NCBI GenBank assembly: GCA_024643915.1
Contig: JAHEMB010000157.1
Location: 1 to 7,310 of the forward strand
Reading direction: 5' to 3'
Source of the DNA: Rhodothermaceae bacterium
Lineage (GTDB): Bacteria; Bacteroidota; Rhodothermia; Rhodothermales; JAHEMB01
Length of the DNA: 7,310 nt
Shown: piece by piece, positions 1 to 7,206 of the stretch
Numbering within the stretch: the stretch's first letter is position 1
How the letters are laid out: each line of letters opens with the position of its first letter
Made by a program: the position numbers and the translations under genes
Notes under the pieces: model-generated
What the model was told of the DNA's origin: nothing
Database searches by the model: none
The model's input: the letters and a program-made list of their open reading frames with translations, nothing else

Positions 1-1
1 C

Positions 2-1375
2 CTCGGGCTGGCGCTCGCCCAGCTCATTCTGCCCACCTTCAACCGGCTCTACGAGCTGGACCTGCGGCTGAACCTGCTGGCCGAGCCGTTCCTGCTGCCG
101 GCGCTTCTGGTGATGGCGCTCGCGGTGGGGCTGCTCTCGGGCGCCTACCCGGCGTTTTTCCTCGCGCGCTTCCGCCCGGTGGCGTCCCTCCGAGGAAAGC
201 TGGCGCAAAGCCCCGGCGGGCTGCGGCTTCGGCAAGGACTGCTCGTCGTGCAGTTCGCCCTTTCCATCGTCCTGATTGCGGGCACCCTCATTATGATGAA
301 GCAGGTCCGGCACATGAAAACCGCCGACCTGTCGTTCGTGAAGGAGAACGTCGTCGTGCTGCCAGTGGAATCGGGCGACTTTGCCGACGCCGAGGCGGCG
401 GCGGCGCAGTTGGCGACGTTTAAGGAAGAGCTGGCGCGGGGCGCCGGGGTGGCCTCGGTCGCCTCCTCGTCCCACATCCCCGGCAACTGGAGTGGGTGGT
501 TCACGTTCGCCTGGCCCGAGGGCTGGGGCGAGGACGCCAGCCCCCTCCGCGTCCGCCTCTCGTACATGGACAGCCGCTACTTCGACACCTACGGCATCCC
601 CTTCGTCGAAGGCCGCAACTTTGCCGAGGGCTCCGAGGCCGACCGCGAGAGCGCCGTCATCATCAACAAATCCGCCGTGCGCGACTTCGGGTGGGAGACG
701 GCCGTGGGCAAGACGATCCGGCGCGGCGAGACAGACTTCGAGATCGTGGGGGTGGTGGAGGATTACAACTTCGAGTCGCTCGAAAACGCGGTGGCGCCCG
801 TGCTGCATTTCTACCGCCCGCCCGAGAACGGCGTCCACAACTACATCTCCGTCCGCCTCAAGGCCGGGGCCGACGTGGGGACCGCCCTCGACGGCATGCG
901 CGCCCGCTTTCACGCACTCGACCCGTCGCGCACGTTCGACTACTTCTTCGTCGATGAGCGATTCAATGAACTCTACCAGGCGCAGGACCGGTTGGTGGCG
1001 GTGGCGAGCGCCTTCGCCGTCCTCGCTATCCTGATTGCCTGCCTCGGCCTTTTCGGCCTGGCCTCCCTCATGGTGACGCAGCGGACAAAGGAGATCGGCG
1101 TGCGCAAGGTGCTCGGCGCGAGCGTGACAAGCATCATCTTCCTCCTGTCGAAGGGTTACGCACGCCTCGTCCTCGTGGCGTTCGTCCTCGCCGTGCCTCT
1201 CGCCTACTTCGTGATGGACCGCTGGCTCGACGACTTCGCCTACCGCACCGACATCGGGGTGGGTGTCTTCGCCCTGGCTGGAGCATCAGCCCTCCTGATC
1301 GCTTTCCTGACGGTCAGCGTGCAGGCCCTCCGCGCCGCCTCTACCAACCCGACCGAGACGCTTCGGTATGAATGA
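2..1375 (+). CDS. FtsX/MacB-type ABC transporter permease A, C-terminal part (5' end outside window)
   Basis: Inner-membrane permease subunit of a MacB/LolCE-like ABC system; substrate unknown. The frame is open from base 2, so the GTG at 110 is internal, not the start. Read from base 2 the fragment is 457 residues and matches permease C from about its residue 361, so roughly 360 residues are missing on the left. In order: the end of TM3 (1-10), TM4 (about 29-54, ending in GAYPAFFLARFRP), TM5 (about 78-98), the second periplasmic domain (about 100-330, with IPG at 159-161 and EGRNF at 203-207), TM6 (about 331-355), the cytoplasmic coupling segment QRTKEIGVRKVLGAS (360-374), TM7 (about 384-405), TM8 (about 417-440) and the tail NPTETLRYE. 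No ATPase motifs are present. The TGA stop lies inside the first heptamer of the intergenic repeat. The family call is firm; the transported substrate cannot be read from sequence. Confidence 0.95.
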   Translation, partial: LGLALAQLILPTFNRLYELDLRLNLLAEPFLLPALLVMALAVGLLSGAYPAFFLARFRPVASLRGKLAQSPGGLRLRQGLLVVQFALSIVLIAGTLIMMKQVRHMKTADLSFVKENVVVLPVESGDFADAEAAAAQLATFKEELARGAGVASVASSSHIPGNWSGWFTFAWPEGWGEDASPLRVRLSYMDSRYFDTYGIPFVEGRNFAEGSEADRESAVIINKSAVRDFGWETAVGKTIRRGETDFEIVGVVEDYNFESLENAVAPVLHFYRPPENGVHNYISVRLKAGADVGTALDGMRARFHALDPSRTFDYFFVDERFNELYQAQDRLVAVASAFAVLAILIACLGLFGLASLMVTQRTKEIGVRKVLGASVTSIIFLLSKGYARLVLVAFVLAVPLAYFVMDRWLDDFAYRTDIGVGVFALAGASALLIAFLTVSVQALRAASTNPTETLRYE

Positions 1376-1440
1376 GCAATGAGGAATGAACAATGGAAGT
1401 CCTTGGCTCCTTGCTCCCCTTAATTGCTAATTGCTAATTG
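1371..1440. repeat. Intergenic heptamer-repeat element, copy 1
   Basis: AT-rich block between permeases A and B. The left part is a 7-nt periodic array: AATGAGC (1371-1377), AATGAGG (1378-1384), AATGAAC (1385-1391), then AATGGAA. A centre follows (1399-1419). The right part is TTAATTG (1420-1426), CTAATTG (1427-1433) and CTAATTG (1434-1440), and the ATG of permease B begins two bases later. The arms are only roughly complementary here (about 14 of 19 positions), so this copy would fold less well than copies 2 and 3. The segment 1406-1428 differs from 3853-3875 of copy 2 at only 2 of 23 positions, which places it in the same family. It overlaps the stop codon of permease A (1373-1375). No Shine-Dalgarno sequence and no convincing promoter are seen. 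Function unknown. Confidence 0.8.
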
Positions 1441-1442
1441 AA

Positions 1443-3812
1443 ATGCTTAAGAACAACCTCAAAATCGCCTGGCGCACCATGGCGCGGCATCCGGGGTTCG
1501 CGGTGCTAAACGTCGGTGGGCTGGCGCTGGGGATCGCGGCGGCGTTCGTGCTGGGGCTTTACGTCCGGCAGGAACTGACCTACGACCGGCATTTCGAGGA
1601 CAGCGACCGCATCTACCGCGTCGCCACCGACTTCTTCGAGATGGGCGGCTTCGCCAACAGTCAGCAGCAGCTTGTCGACGTGCTGCGTGAGGAAGCGCCC
1701 ATCGTCGAACAGGCGACGAGTTTCCGGCGCGGCTTTACCGAGACGTCGGTCAAGGTGGATGAGCAGGTCTACGAGGAGCCTTTTTACTTCTTCGCGGACA
1801 GCACTTTCTTCCGGCTCTTCTCCTATCAATTCCTCGCAGGCACGCCGGAAACAGCTATGCACGCGCCGGATGAGGTGATCCTCTCTGAGAAGCAGGCGGA
1901 GAAATACTTCGGCGATGCACCGGCGTTGGGGCAGGTTCTTCTGATAGGCAAAGACGAAGTCCCCCACCGCGTTACCGGCGTCGTCTCGGCACCACCGGGG
2001 AAGACGCACCTCGTAGCAGACCTGTGGCTGCCGTTGGCACCACAAGACCCCAAATCGACCTGGACGCACGTCTCGTACTACAACTACGTGAAGCTGCGCC
2101 CGGGCGGCACGCGGGCCGACCTGGAACACGCCCTGGACGACGTGCTGCGCCGCCATGCCTATCCGACCAGTGGTTTTGCCGGCTCGTTCGAGGCGTGGCT
2201 CGCCACGCCGCAGTCGGTGCGGTTCTGGGCGCAGCCCCTCCCCGACATCTACCTGCACTCCGACTACAAATTCGAGATCGCGCCCGGGGGCAACCCCGCA
2301 CAGGTCTACATCCTGGGCTTCACCGGGTTGCTAATCCTGCTTATCGCCGGGATGAACTACGTCAACCTCACCACGGCGCGCTCGTCCCTCCGGGCGAAGG
2401 AGATTGGCGTGAAGAAGACGCTGGGGGCGGCCCAACCGGCCCTCGTGTTCCAGTTCCTGACGGAGACGGTTGTCCTCAGCCTGCTCGCCATGTGTTGCGC
2501 CGCCGGCCTCGCCGAGGTCATGCTGGGGGCCTTCACGTTCGTCACAGGCGAGGTTTTGGTGGAGAGCGTGTTTGCGACGGGGGAGCATTTCCTGGCCCTG
2601 CTGGGCTTCTCACTTCTGGCGGGGGCGGCGGCGGGGCTCTATCCGGCCTTCTACCTCTCCGGCTTCCGCCCGATCAAGATTCTAAAGGGCGAGTGGACGG
2701 TGACGGGCAACCGGCGCCTACGCGGCGCGCTCGTGGTGGGGCAGTTCGGCATTGCCGTGGTGCTCATCGTCAGCAGCCTCGTCGTGTATCGCCAGCTCGA
2801 TTTTCTGCTCCACACGGACAAAGGCTTCGAGCACGAAGGCGTGCTGATCGTCAACAACGCCGGGGCGCTGGGCGAGCAAAGAGAAGCGTTCCGGCAGCAG
2901 TTGGCGCAATTGCCGCAGGTGGAGCGCACCAGTTTCGCCCGGCGCATCCCAACCGGCAGCGGCGTGTGGATGTACACCTTCAAGACGCCGGAGATGGAGC
3001 AGTCCATCACGATCCAGACGTTCCCCGGCGACGAAAACTACCTTCCGACGCTGGGCCTGCGCCTCCTCGCCGGGCGCAACTTCTCCGGCGACCTGGCCTC
3101 GGACAGTACCGCCGTGATCCTCAACGAGGCCGCCGTCCGCGCCCTCGGCCTGGGCGATGCGCCTCTCGGCAAAGAGGTCAACGAGGGGCACTACGTCATC
3201 GGCGTCGTCGGCGACTTCAACTTCCAGTCGTTGCGGGAGGGCATTGAGCCTGTGGTGTTGACCTACACCGAGGCAGGCGGGCAGCTTGTCCTCAAGCTCA
3301 AAGGGCAGGGGCTGGCCGCCTTCATGGACCAGCTGCCCGGCCTCTGGCAGCAGTTCACCGACGAGGCGCCTCTCCGTTACACCTTCCTCGACGATAACTT
3401 CGCGCGGCTGGCCGAGAAGGAGCGAGCGCTCGGCAAGGCAGTGGCCTTTTTCACCCTCCTGGCGCTCCTGATTGCCGCGATGGGCCTGTTCGGCTTGGCC
3501 GCCTTTACCGCCGAGCGGCGCACCAAAGAGATCGGCGTGCGCAAAGTCTTTGGGGCGAGCATCCCGGGCCTCGTCGTGCTGCTCCTGAAAGACTTCCTCC
3601 GCCTCGTCGGCTTCGCCTTCGTCCTGGGCGCTCCCCTCGCCTATCTCGCCGCCGACTGGTGGCTGAACGACTTCGCCTACCGCGTCGAGCTGGGGGTGGG
3701 CGTTTTCGTGCTGGCGGGGGTGCTGGCCACAGGGGTGGCCGGCCTAACCGTGAGTTACCAGGCCCTCAAAGCGGCGCTCGCCAATCCGGTGAAAGCGCTA
3801 CGGTACGAATGA
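1443..3812 (+). CDS. FtsX/MacB-type ABC transporter permease B (two FtsX modules, no ATPase domain)
   Basis: Complete 789-residue inner-membrane permease of the double-module type common in Bacteroidota-like bacteria. Module 1: a cytoplasmic start MLKNNLKIAWRTMARHPGF, TM1 (about 20-42), a MacB-like periplasmic core domain (about 43-285, with YDRHFEDSDRIYRV at 47-60, FADSTFFRLF at 117-126 and QPLPDIYLHS at 264-273), TM2 (about 286-308), coupling segment AKEIGVKKTLGA (318-329), TM3 (about 337-362) and TM4 (about 383-407). Module 2: TM5 (about 428-448), a second periplasmic domain (about 449-663), TM6 (about 664-688), coupling segment RRTKEIGVRKVFGAS (692-706), TM7 (about 716-738), TM8 (about 750-772) and the tail NPVKALRYE. 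Such proteins transmit ATPase movement to the periplasm; the cargo is unknown. The ATG at 1443 is chosen over the in-frame TTG at 1431 because MLKNNLKIAWR matches the N-termini of C and D, and the extra codons are intergenic repeat. It probably shares a transcript with its neighbours. Confidence 0.96.
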   Translation: MLKNNLKIAWRTMARHPGFAVLNVGGLALGIAAAFVLGLYVRQELTYDRHFEDSDRIYRVATDFFEMGGFANSQQQLVDVLREEAPIVEQATSFRRGFTETSVKVDEQVYEEPFYFFADSTFFRLFSYQFLAGTPETAMHAPDEVILSEKQAEKYFGDAPALGQVLLIGKDEVPHRVTGVVSAPPGKTHLVADLWLPLAPQDPKSTWTHVSYYNYVKLRPGGTRADLEHALDDVLRRHAYPTSGFAGSFEAWLATPQSVRFWAQPLPDIYLHSDYKFEIAPGGNPAQVYILGFTGLLILLIAGMNYVNLTTARSSLRAKEIGVKKTLGAAQPALVFQFLTETVVLSLLAMCCAAGLAEVMLGAFTFVTGEVLVESVFATGEHFLALLGFSLLAGAAAGLYPAFYLSGFRPIKILKGEWTVTGNRRLRGALVVGQFGIAVVLIVSSLVVYRQLDFLLHTDKGFEHEGVLIVNNAGALGEQREAFRQQLAQLPQVERTSFARRIPTGSGVWMYTFKTPEMEQSITIQTFPGDENYLPTLGLRLLAGRNFSGDLASDSTAVILNEAAVRALGLGDAPLGKEVNEGHYVIGVVGDFNFQSLREGIEPVVLTYTEAGGQLVLKLKGQGLAAFMDQLPGLWQQFTDEAPLRYTFLDDNFARLAEKERALGKAVAFFTLLALLIAAMGLFGLAAFTAERRTKEIGVRKVFGASIPGLVVLLLKDFLRLVGFAFVLGAPLAYLAADWWLNDFAYRVELGVGVFVLAGVLATGVAGLTVSYQALKAALANPVKALRYE

Positions 3813-3896
3813 ATGAGGAATGAACAATTAACAATGAGCAATTGAGAACCACGCTCATTGCTCCCTTTAATTGCTCATTGCTCATTGCTAATTGAA
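3812..3896. repeat. Intergenic heptamer-repeat element, copy 2
   Basis: AT-rich 85-base element filling the gap between permeases B and C. The left array is AATGAGG (3812-3818), AATGAAC, AATTAAC, AATGAGC (3833-3839) and AATTGAG (3840-3846). A centre AACCACG leads to CTCATTG (3854-3860). The right array is AATTGCT (3869-3875), CATTGCT, CATTGCT and AATTGAA (3890-3896), and the next base is the A of the permease C start codon. The left arm 3825-3843 pairs with 3869-3887, or alternatively with 3876-3894, at 17 of 19 positions. It starts on the last base of the permease B stop codon. It is nearly the same as copy 3: with 3832-3866 and 3869-3894 aligned to 6341-6375 and 6376-6401, 57 of 61 positions match around a 2-nt indel. 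Confidence 0.85.
3832..3860 (+). other. Perfect 8-bp stem with 13-nt loop inside repeat copy 2
   Basis: CAATGAGC (3832-3839) is the exact reverse complement of GCTCATTG (3853-3860), with 13 nt between them. The same stem and loop length recur at 6341-6369. The 3' side continues CTCCCTTT and then AATTG, so there is no sustained T tract as expected for an intrinsic terminator. It could form an RNA or cruciform hairpin between the stop of permease B and the start of permease C. A longer, competing pairing of the outer heptamers is also possible. Confidence 0.6.
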
Positions 3897-6335
3897 ATGC
3901 TGCGAAACTATCTCAAGATCGCTTTTCGCAATCTCTGGCGGCGGCCGGGGTATGCGGCCATCAACGTGGGCGGGCTGGCGCTCGGGATGGCGTGCTGTCT
4001 GATGATCGGACTCTTCCTCCGGCAGCAGGTGCGCTACGACCGCTTTCACGAAAAGGCCGATCGCATCTATCGCGTCGCGCTCGACGCGGCGTTCCAGGGG
4101 CAGGAGATGCAATCGGCCATGACGGCCTGGCCCCTGGGCGAGACGCTCGTCCGCACCTTCCCCGAAGTCGAACGCGCGACGCGGCTGTGGCAGGACCGCT
4201 CCGGGCGGATGACTGTCTACGCGGGCGATCAGATTTTCGCTGAGGACCGTGTCTTCTTCGCGGACTCCACCGTCTTCGACGTCTTCACCTTCCCCCTTCT
4301 GCGCGGCGACCCGGCGGCGGCGCTCGCCCGGCCCTTCAGCCTCGTCCTCACCGAGTCCGCGGCCCGCAAGTATTTCGGCGAGGCCGACCCGATGGGGCAG
4401 ACCCTCCGCCTGCGCGAGCCTTCCGACCGCGACCTATTCGACTACACCGTGACAGGGGTGATGGCCGACTTGCCGGCGGCTTCGCACGTGCAGTTCGACG
4501 TGCTGGCTTCGTACGTGACGCAGCGGGGCAGCCGGTCGCAGAGCTGGCTGGGCTTTGGCCTGCACACCTACATTCTCCTGGGCGAGGAGGCCGATGCCGC
4601 CGCGTTCGAAGCTAAGCTGCCGGGCCTCATGGAGACGCACCTCGCGCCCCAGGTGCAGGAGAACTTCGGCATCACGTACGAGGCCTTCCGCGCCGCCGGC
4701 AACAACTACCGCCTCTTCCTCCAACCCCTTCCCGCCATCTTCCTCCACTCAAACCTCGAAGACGAGATCGGGCCGACGGGCGACGTGACGCTCGTCTATC
4801 TCTTCGCCGCCGTGGCGCTTTTCATCCTCCTCCTCGCCTGCATCAACTTCATCAACCTCGCCACGGCGAACGCCCTCACACGTGCGCGGGAAGTCGGTGT
4901 GCGGAAAGCCTTAGGGTCGCAGCGCAGCCAGCTCGTCGCGCAGTTTCTGATGGAGGCGGTGCTGCTGAGTGGGCTGGCGCTGGGCCTGGCGGTGGCGCTC
5001 GTCCAGCTTCTGGCCCCGGCTTTCGAGGCGCTCGCCGGGCAGCCGCTCAGCCTCACGAAGGGGGATGCGGGTGTGCTGGCGCCGCTCCTGCTGGGTGCGG
5101 CCCTCTTGATCGGGCTGGCGGCGGGCGCGTACCCGGCCTTCTTCCTCTCGCGCTTCCGCCCGGCGAAAGTGCTCAAGGGGGCCCTCCAGGGCGGGGGCCA
5201 TCGCTCCCTCCTGCGCGACGGCCTCGTGGTGTTTCAGTTCACCGTCTCCATCGCCCTCCTCGCCGGCACCCTCGTGGTGGCGCGGCAGATGGATTTTATC
5301 CTCAACAAAGACCTCGGGTTCGAGACGGAGCAGGTGGTGGTGCTGGAAGGCGCCGAGGTGATGGGGCCGCAGGCCGAGGCCTTCAGAGAGGCCCTCCGCG
5401 CCCTGCCCGGCGTGGTGCGCGTGACGAACGCGGAGAAGGTGCCGGGGCGCACTTTCAACGGCTCGCGCTTTCGCATGGAAGGCGCTCCTGACGACGCCAC
5501 CGTCGTCCTCGAATACACCTACGCCAGCTTCGATTTCATCGAGACGCTGGGGCTGCGGCTGAAGGAGGGGCGGAGCCTCTCTCGCGCACGCCCGGGCGAC
5601 TCGCTCGCGGTGCTACTTAACGAGGCGGCCGTGACGCGGCTGGGCCTGGAAGATCCCGTCGGGCAGCGCCTCGTGTGGAGCGGCGAGTCGGTCTACACGA
5701 TTGTCGGCGTGGTCGAGGATTTCCACATCGCTTCCCTTCACCGGCAGATCGGGCCGGTGGCGCTCCTGGGGCCGGACCCGCGCAACACGAACCGGCCCAA
5801 CCTGCTCGTGGTCGCCCGGCTGCGCGCAGACGACCTGCCCGGCACGCTCGCCCGGCTGGAATCGCTCTGGGAGGGGTTCGCACCCCAGCAGCCTTTCACC
5901 TACAGCTTCCTCGACCAGGACTTCGCCGCCCTCTACCGGAGTGAGCAGGCGACGGGCTGCCTCTTCGGCGCTTTCGCCGCCCTCGCCGTGCTGATCGCCT
6001 GCTGCGGCCTCTTCGGGCTGGCGGCCTTCACGGCAGAGCGACGGACCAAAGAGATCGGCGTCCGCAAAGTCTTCGGCGCCACCGCCGCGCAGATCGTCGC
6101 CCTCCTGTCCAAAGACTTCCTGAAGCTGGTCGTGATCAGCTTTGTCCTGGCTGTGCCCGCCGCCTACTTCGTCATGCGAAGCTGGCTCGACGACTTCGCT
6201 TACCGCACCGAGATCGGGGCCGGCGTCTTTCTCGTGGCGGGGGTCGCGGCGCTGGGCATCGCCTTTCTTACCATCAGCTACCGCGCCGTCAAAACCGCCC
6301 GCATGAATCCCACCGAAACGCTACGGTATGAATAA
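3897..6335 (+). CDS. FtsX/MacB-type ABC transporter permease C (two FtsX modules, no ATPase domain)
   Basis: Complete 812-residue paralogue of permease B. In order: N-terminal MLRNYLKIAFRNLWRRPGY, TM1 (about 20-41), first MacB-like periplasmic domain (about 42-295, with YDRFHEKADRIYRV at 47-60, FADSTVFDVF at 121-130 and LQPLPAIFLHS at 275-285), TM2 (about 296-320), coupling segment REVGVRKALG (331-340), TM3 (about 348-372), TM4 (about 392-418, ending GAYPAFFLSRFRP), TM5 (about 441-461), second periplasmic domain (about 462-682), TM6 (about 686-710), coupling segment RRTKEIGVRKVFGA (715-728), TM7 (about 741-760), TM8 (about 773-796) and the tail NPTETLRYE. The ATG at 3897 is chosen over the in-frame TTG at 3858 because the extra 13 codons are repeat-encoded and lack a match in the paralogues. 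No Shine-Dalgarno motif is visible. The TM6/coupling region matches B exactly over 25 residues, while the last 62 residues are closer to A. Substrate unknown. Confidence 0.96.
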   Translation: MLRNYLKIAFRNLWRRPGYAAINVGGLALGMACCLMIGLFLRQQVRYDRFHEKADRIYRVALDAAFQGQEMQSAMTAWPLGETLVRTFPEVERATRLWQDRSGRMTVYAGDQIFAEDRVFFADSTVFDVFTFPLLRGDPAAALARPFSLVLTESAARKYFGEADPMGQTLRLREPSDRDLFDYTVTGVMADLPAASHVQFDVLASYVTQRGSRSQSWLGFGLHTYILLGEEADAAAFEAKLPGLMETHLAPQVQENFGITYEAFRAAGNNYRLFLQPLPAIFLHSNLEDEIGPTGDVTLVYLFAAVALFILLLACINFINLATANALTRAREVGVRKALGSQRSQLVAQFLMEAVLLSGLALGLAVALVQLLAPAFEALAGQPLSLTKGDAGVLAPLLLGAALLIGLAAGAYPAFFLSRFRPAKVLKGALQGGGHRSLLRDGLVVFQFTVSIALLAGTLVVARQMDFILNKDLGFETEQVVVLEGAEVMGPQAEAFREALRALPGVVRVTNAEKVPGRTFNGSRFRMEGAPDDATVVLEYTYASFDFIETLGLRLKEGRSLSRARPGDSLAVLLNEAAVTRLGLEDPVGQRLVWSGESVYTIVGVVEDFHIASLHRQIGPVALLGPDPRNTNRPNLLVVARLRADDLPGTLARLESLWEGFAPQQPFTYSFLDQDFAALYRSEQATGCLFGAFAALAVLIACCGLFGLAAFTAERRTKEIGVRKVFGATAAQIVALLSKDFLKLVVISFVLAVPAAYFVMRSWLDDFAYRTEIGAGVFLVAGVAALGIAFLTISYRAVKTARMNPTETLRYE

Positions 6336-6410
6336 ATGAGCAATGAGCAATTGAAAACCGTGCTCATTGCTCCCTAATTGCTCATTTCTCATTGCTAATT
6401 GCCAATTCCT
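6335..6410. repeat. Intergenic heptamer-repeat element, copy 3
   Basis: Third copy of the element, between permeases C and D. The left array is AATGAGC (6335-6341), AATGAGC (6342-6348) and AATTGAA (6349-6355). The centre AACCGT is followed by GCTCATTG (6362-6369). The right array is AATTGCT (6376-6382), CATTTCT, CATTGCT (6390-6396), AATTGCC (6397-6403) and AATTCCT (6404-6410), and the ATG of permease D follows directly. The left arm 6335-6352 pairs with 6376-6393 at 17 of 18 positions. It begins on the last base of the TAA stop of permease C. Compared with copy 2 it has one or two extra diverged heptamer units next to the downstream start. Confidence 0.85.
6341..6369 (+). other. Perfect 8-bp stem with 13-nt loop inside repeat copy 3
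   Basis: CAATGAGC (6341-6348) pairs exactly with GCTCATTG (6362-6369) across a 13-nt loop. Stem sequence and loop length equal those at 3832-3860; the loop differs at three positions. It is followed by CTCCCT and AATTG, with no T tract, so a terminator role is not supported. Confidence 0.6.
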
Positions 6411-7205
6411 ATGCTGCGAAACTACCTCAAAATCGCCCTGCGCAACCTGCGGCGGCACCCGGCCTACACAGGCATCAACGTGGGGGGACTGGCCGTGGGG
6501 CTGGCCTGCTGCCTGCTCATTTTTCTCTTCGTGCGGGACGAGCTGTCGTACGACCGCTTCCACGCGAACGCTGATAACATCTACCGCGTGGTGCTCGAAC
6601 GGCGGTCCGAGGGCAGCACATCGGACCGCGCCGTGACGCCGCCCGTCCTCGCCCCGACACTCCGGGAGGACTTCCCCGAGGTGCGCGCGGCGGTCCGTTT
6701 CTTCGACATCGGCAGGACGCTCATCCGCAGGGGCGAAGCGCAGTTCTTCGAGCCCAAAGTCTACTACGCCGATTCCACCGTCTTCGACGTCTTCACGCTC
6801 CCCTTCGTTCAGGGCGATCCCGCTACGGCCCTCTCGGCGCCTTACTCGGTCGTCATCAGTGAGACAGTAGCGCGCAAGTTCTTCGGTGAGGCCGACCCCC
6901 TCGGGCAGACGCTCAGCATCGGGCTCGAGAGCGACCTCACCGTTACCGGCTTCCTCAAGGACCTGCCGCCCCGCTCGCACCTCGACCTCTCCGTCCTGAT
7001 TGCCTTCGACACGTTGTACGACATCACGGACGAGGGGCGGCTGGCGAATTGGATCTGGCAGCAGTTCTTCACATACGTCCTCCTGCCCGAGGGCACCAAC
7101 CCGGCCCAACTGGAGGCCAAATTCCCCGACTTCGTTGCCCGGCACGCCGACGAGGAGACGAGCAGCCGAGGCTTTACCTACGGCTTCCACCTCCAACCCC
7201 TCGCC
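6411..7205 (+). CDS. FtsX/MacB-type ABC transporter permease D, N-terminal fragment cut by a junction
   Basis: Fourth paralogue. The ATG at 6411 gives MLRNYLKIALRNLRRHPAY, nearly the same as the start of permease C. TM1 is at about 20-41, then the first MacB-like periplasmic domain with YDRFHANADNIYRV (47-60), YADSTVFDVF (119-128), a KFFGEADPLGQTL segment (156-168) and the end of the domain at FHLQPLA (259-265). In B and C this LQPL/QPL motif is followed by (D/A)I(Y/F)LHS and then TM2. Here it is followed by INVASGRVVFVRATHW, which has no resemblance to the family. The frame has no stop before the window end (300 codons), but only about the first 265 are permease. About two thirds of a normal 800-residue protein is absent. 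If the junction is genuine this is a broken gene; if it is an assembly artefact the gene is probably intact in the organism. Confidence 0.9.
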
Positions 7206-7206
7206 A
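7200..7206. other. Inverted junction between permease D and an FG-GAP/VCBS-like gene fragment
   Basis: Left of this point the + strand encodes the conserved end of the permease periplasmic domain. Right of it the - strand encodes a repeat-protein motif. The bases CTCGCCA at the boundary fit both sides: CTC GCC as Leu-Ala in the permease, and GGCGAG on the reverse strand as Gly-Glu where FG-GAP/VCBS motifs usually have Gly-Asp. This suggests a breakpoint within about 5-6 bp of shared sequence. The bases to the right are visibly less GC-rich than the permease genes. Confidence 0.65.

Noticed and set aside
110..1375. GTG at 110 as the true start of permease A
   Set aside because: The same frame is open to base 2 and the upstream residues match the TM3-TM4 region of permease C, so the gene enters from outside the window.
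1371..1440. CRISPR array or insertion-sequence ends
   Set aside because: Repeat units are only 7 nt, without spacers of regular length; there is no transposase gene and no clear target-site duplication.
1376..1442. Bacteroidota-type promoter (TTTG and TAnnTTTG) in the gaps
   Set aside because: I found no convincing match in any of the three gaps, so no promoter is called.
2024..3247. 407-codon + strand open frame inside permease B
   Set aside because: It is a +1-type shadow frame: very rich in Arg, Pro and Gly, no recognisable domain, and fully overlapped by the well-supported permease frame.
3858..3896. TTG at 3858 (and TTG at 1431) as starts of permeases C and B
   Set aside because: The added residues come from the intergenic repeat, and the paralogous N-termini align at the ATG codons 1443, 3897 and 6411.
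3811..3896. Intergenic hairpins as rho-independent terminators
   Set aside because: Stems are AT-rich and not followed by a run of T; the next gene starts immediately after, in the same direction.
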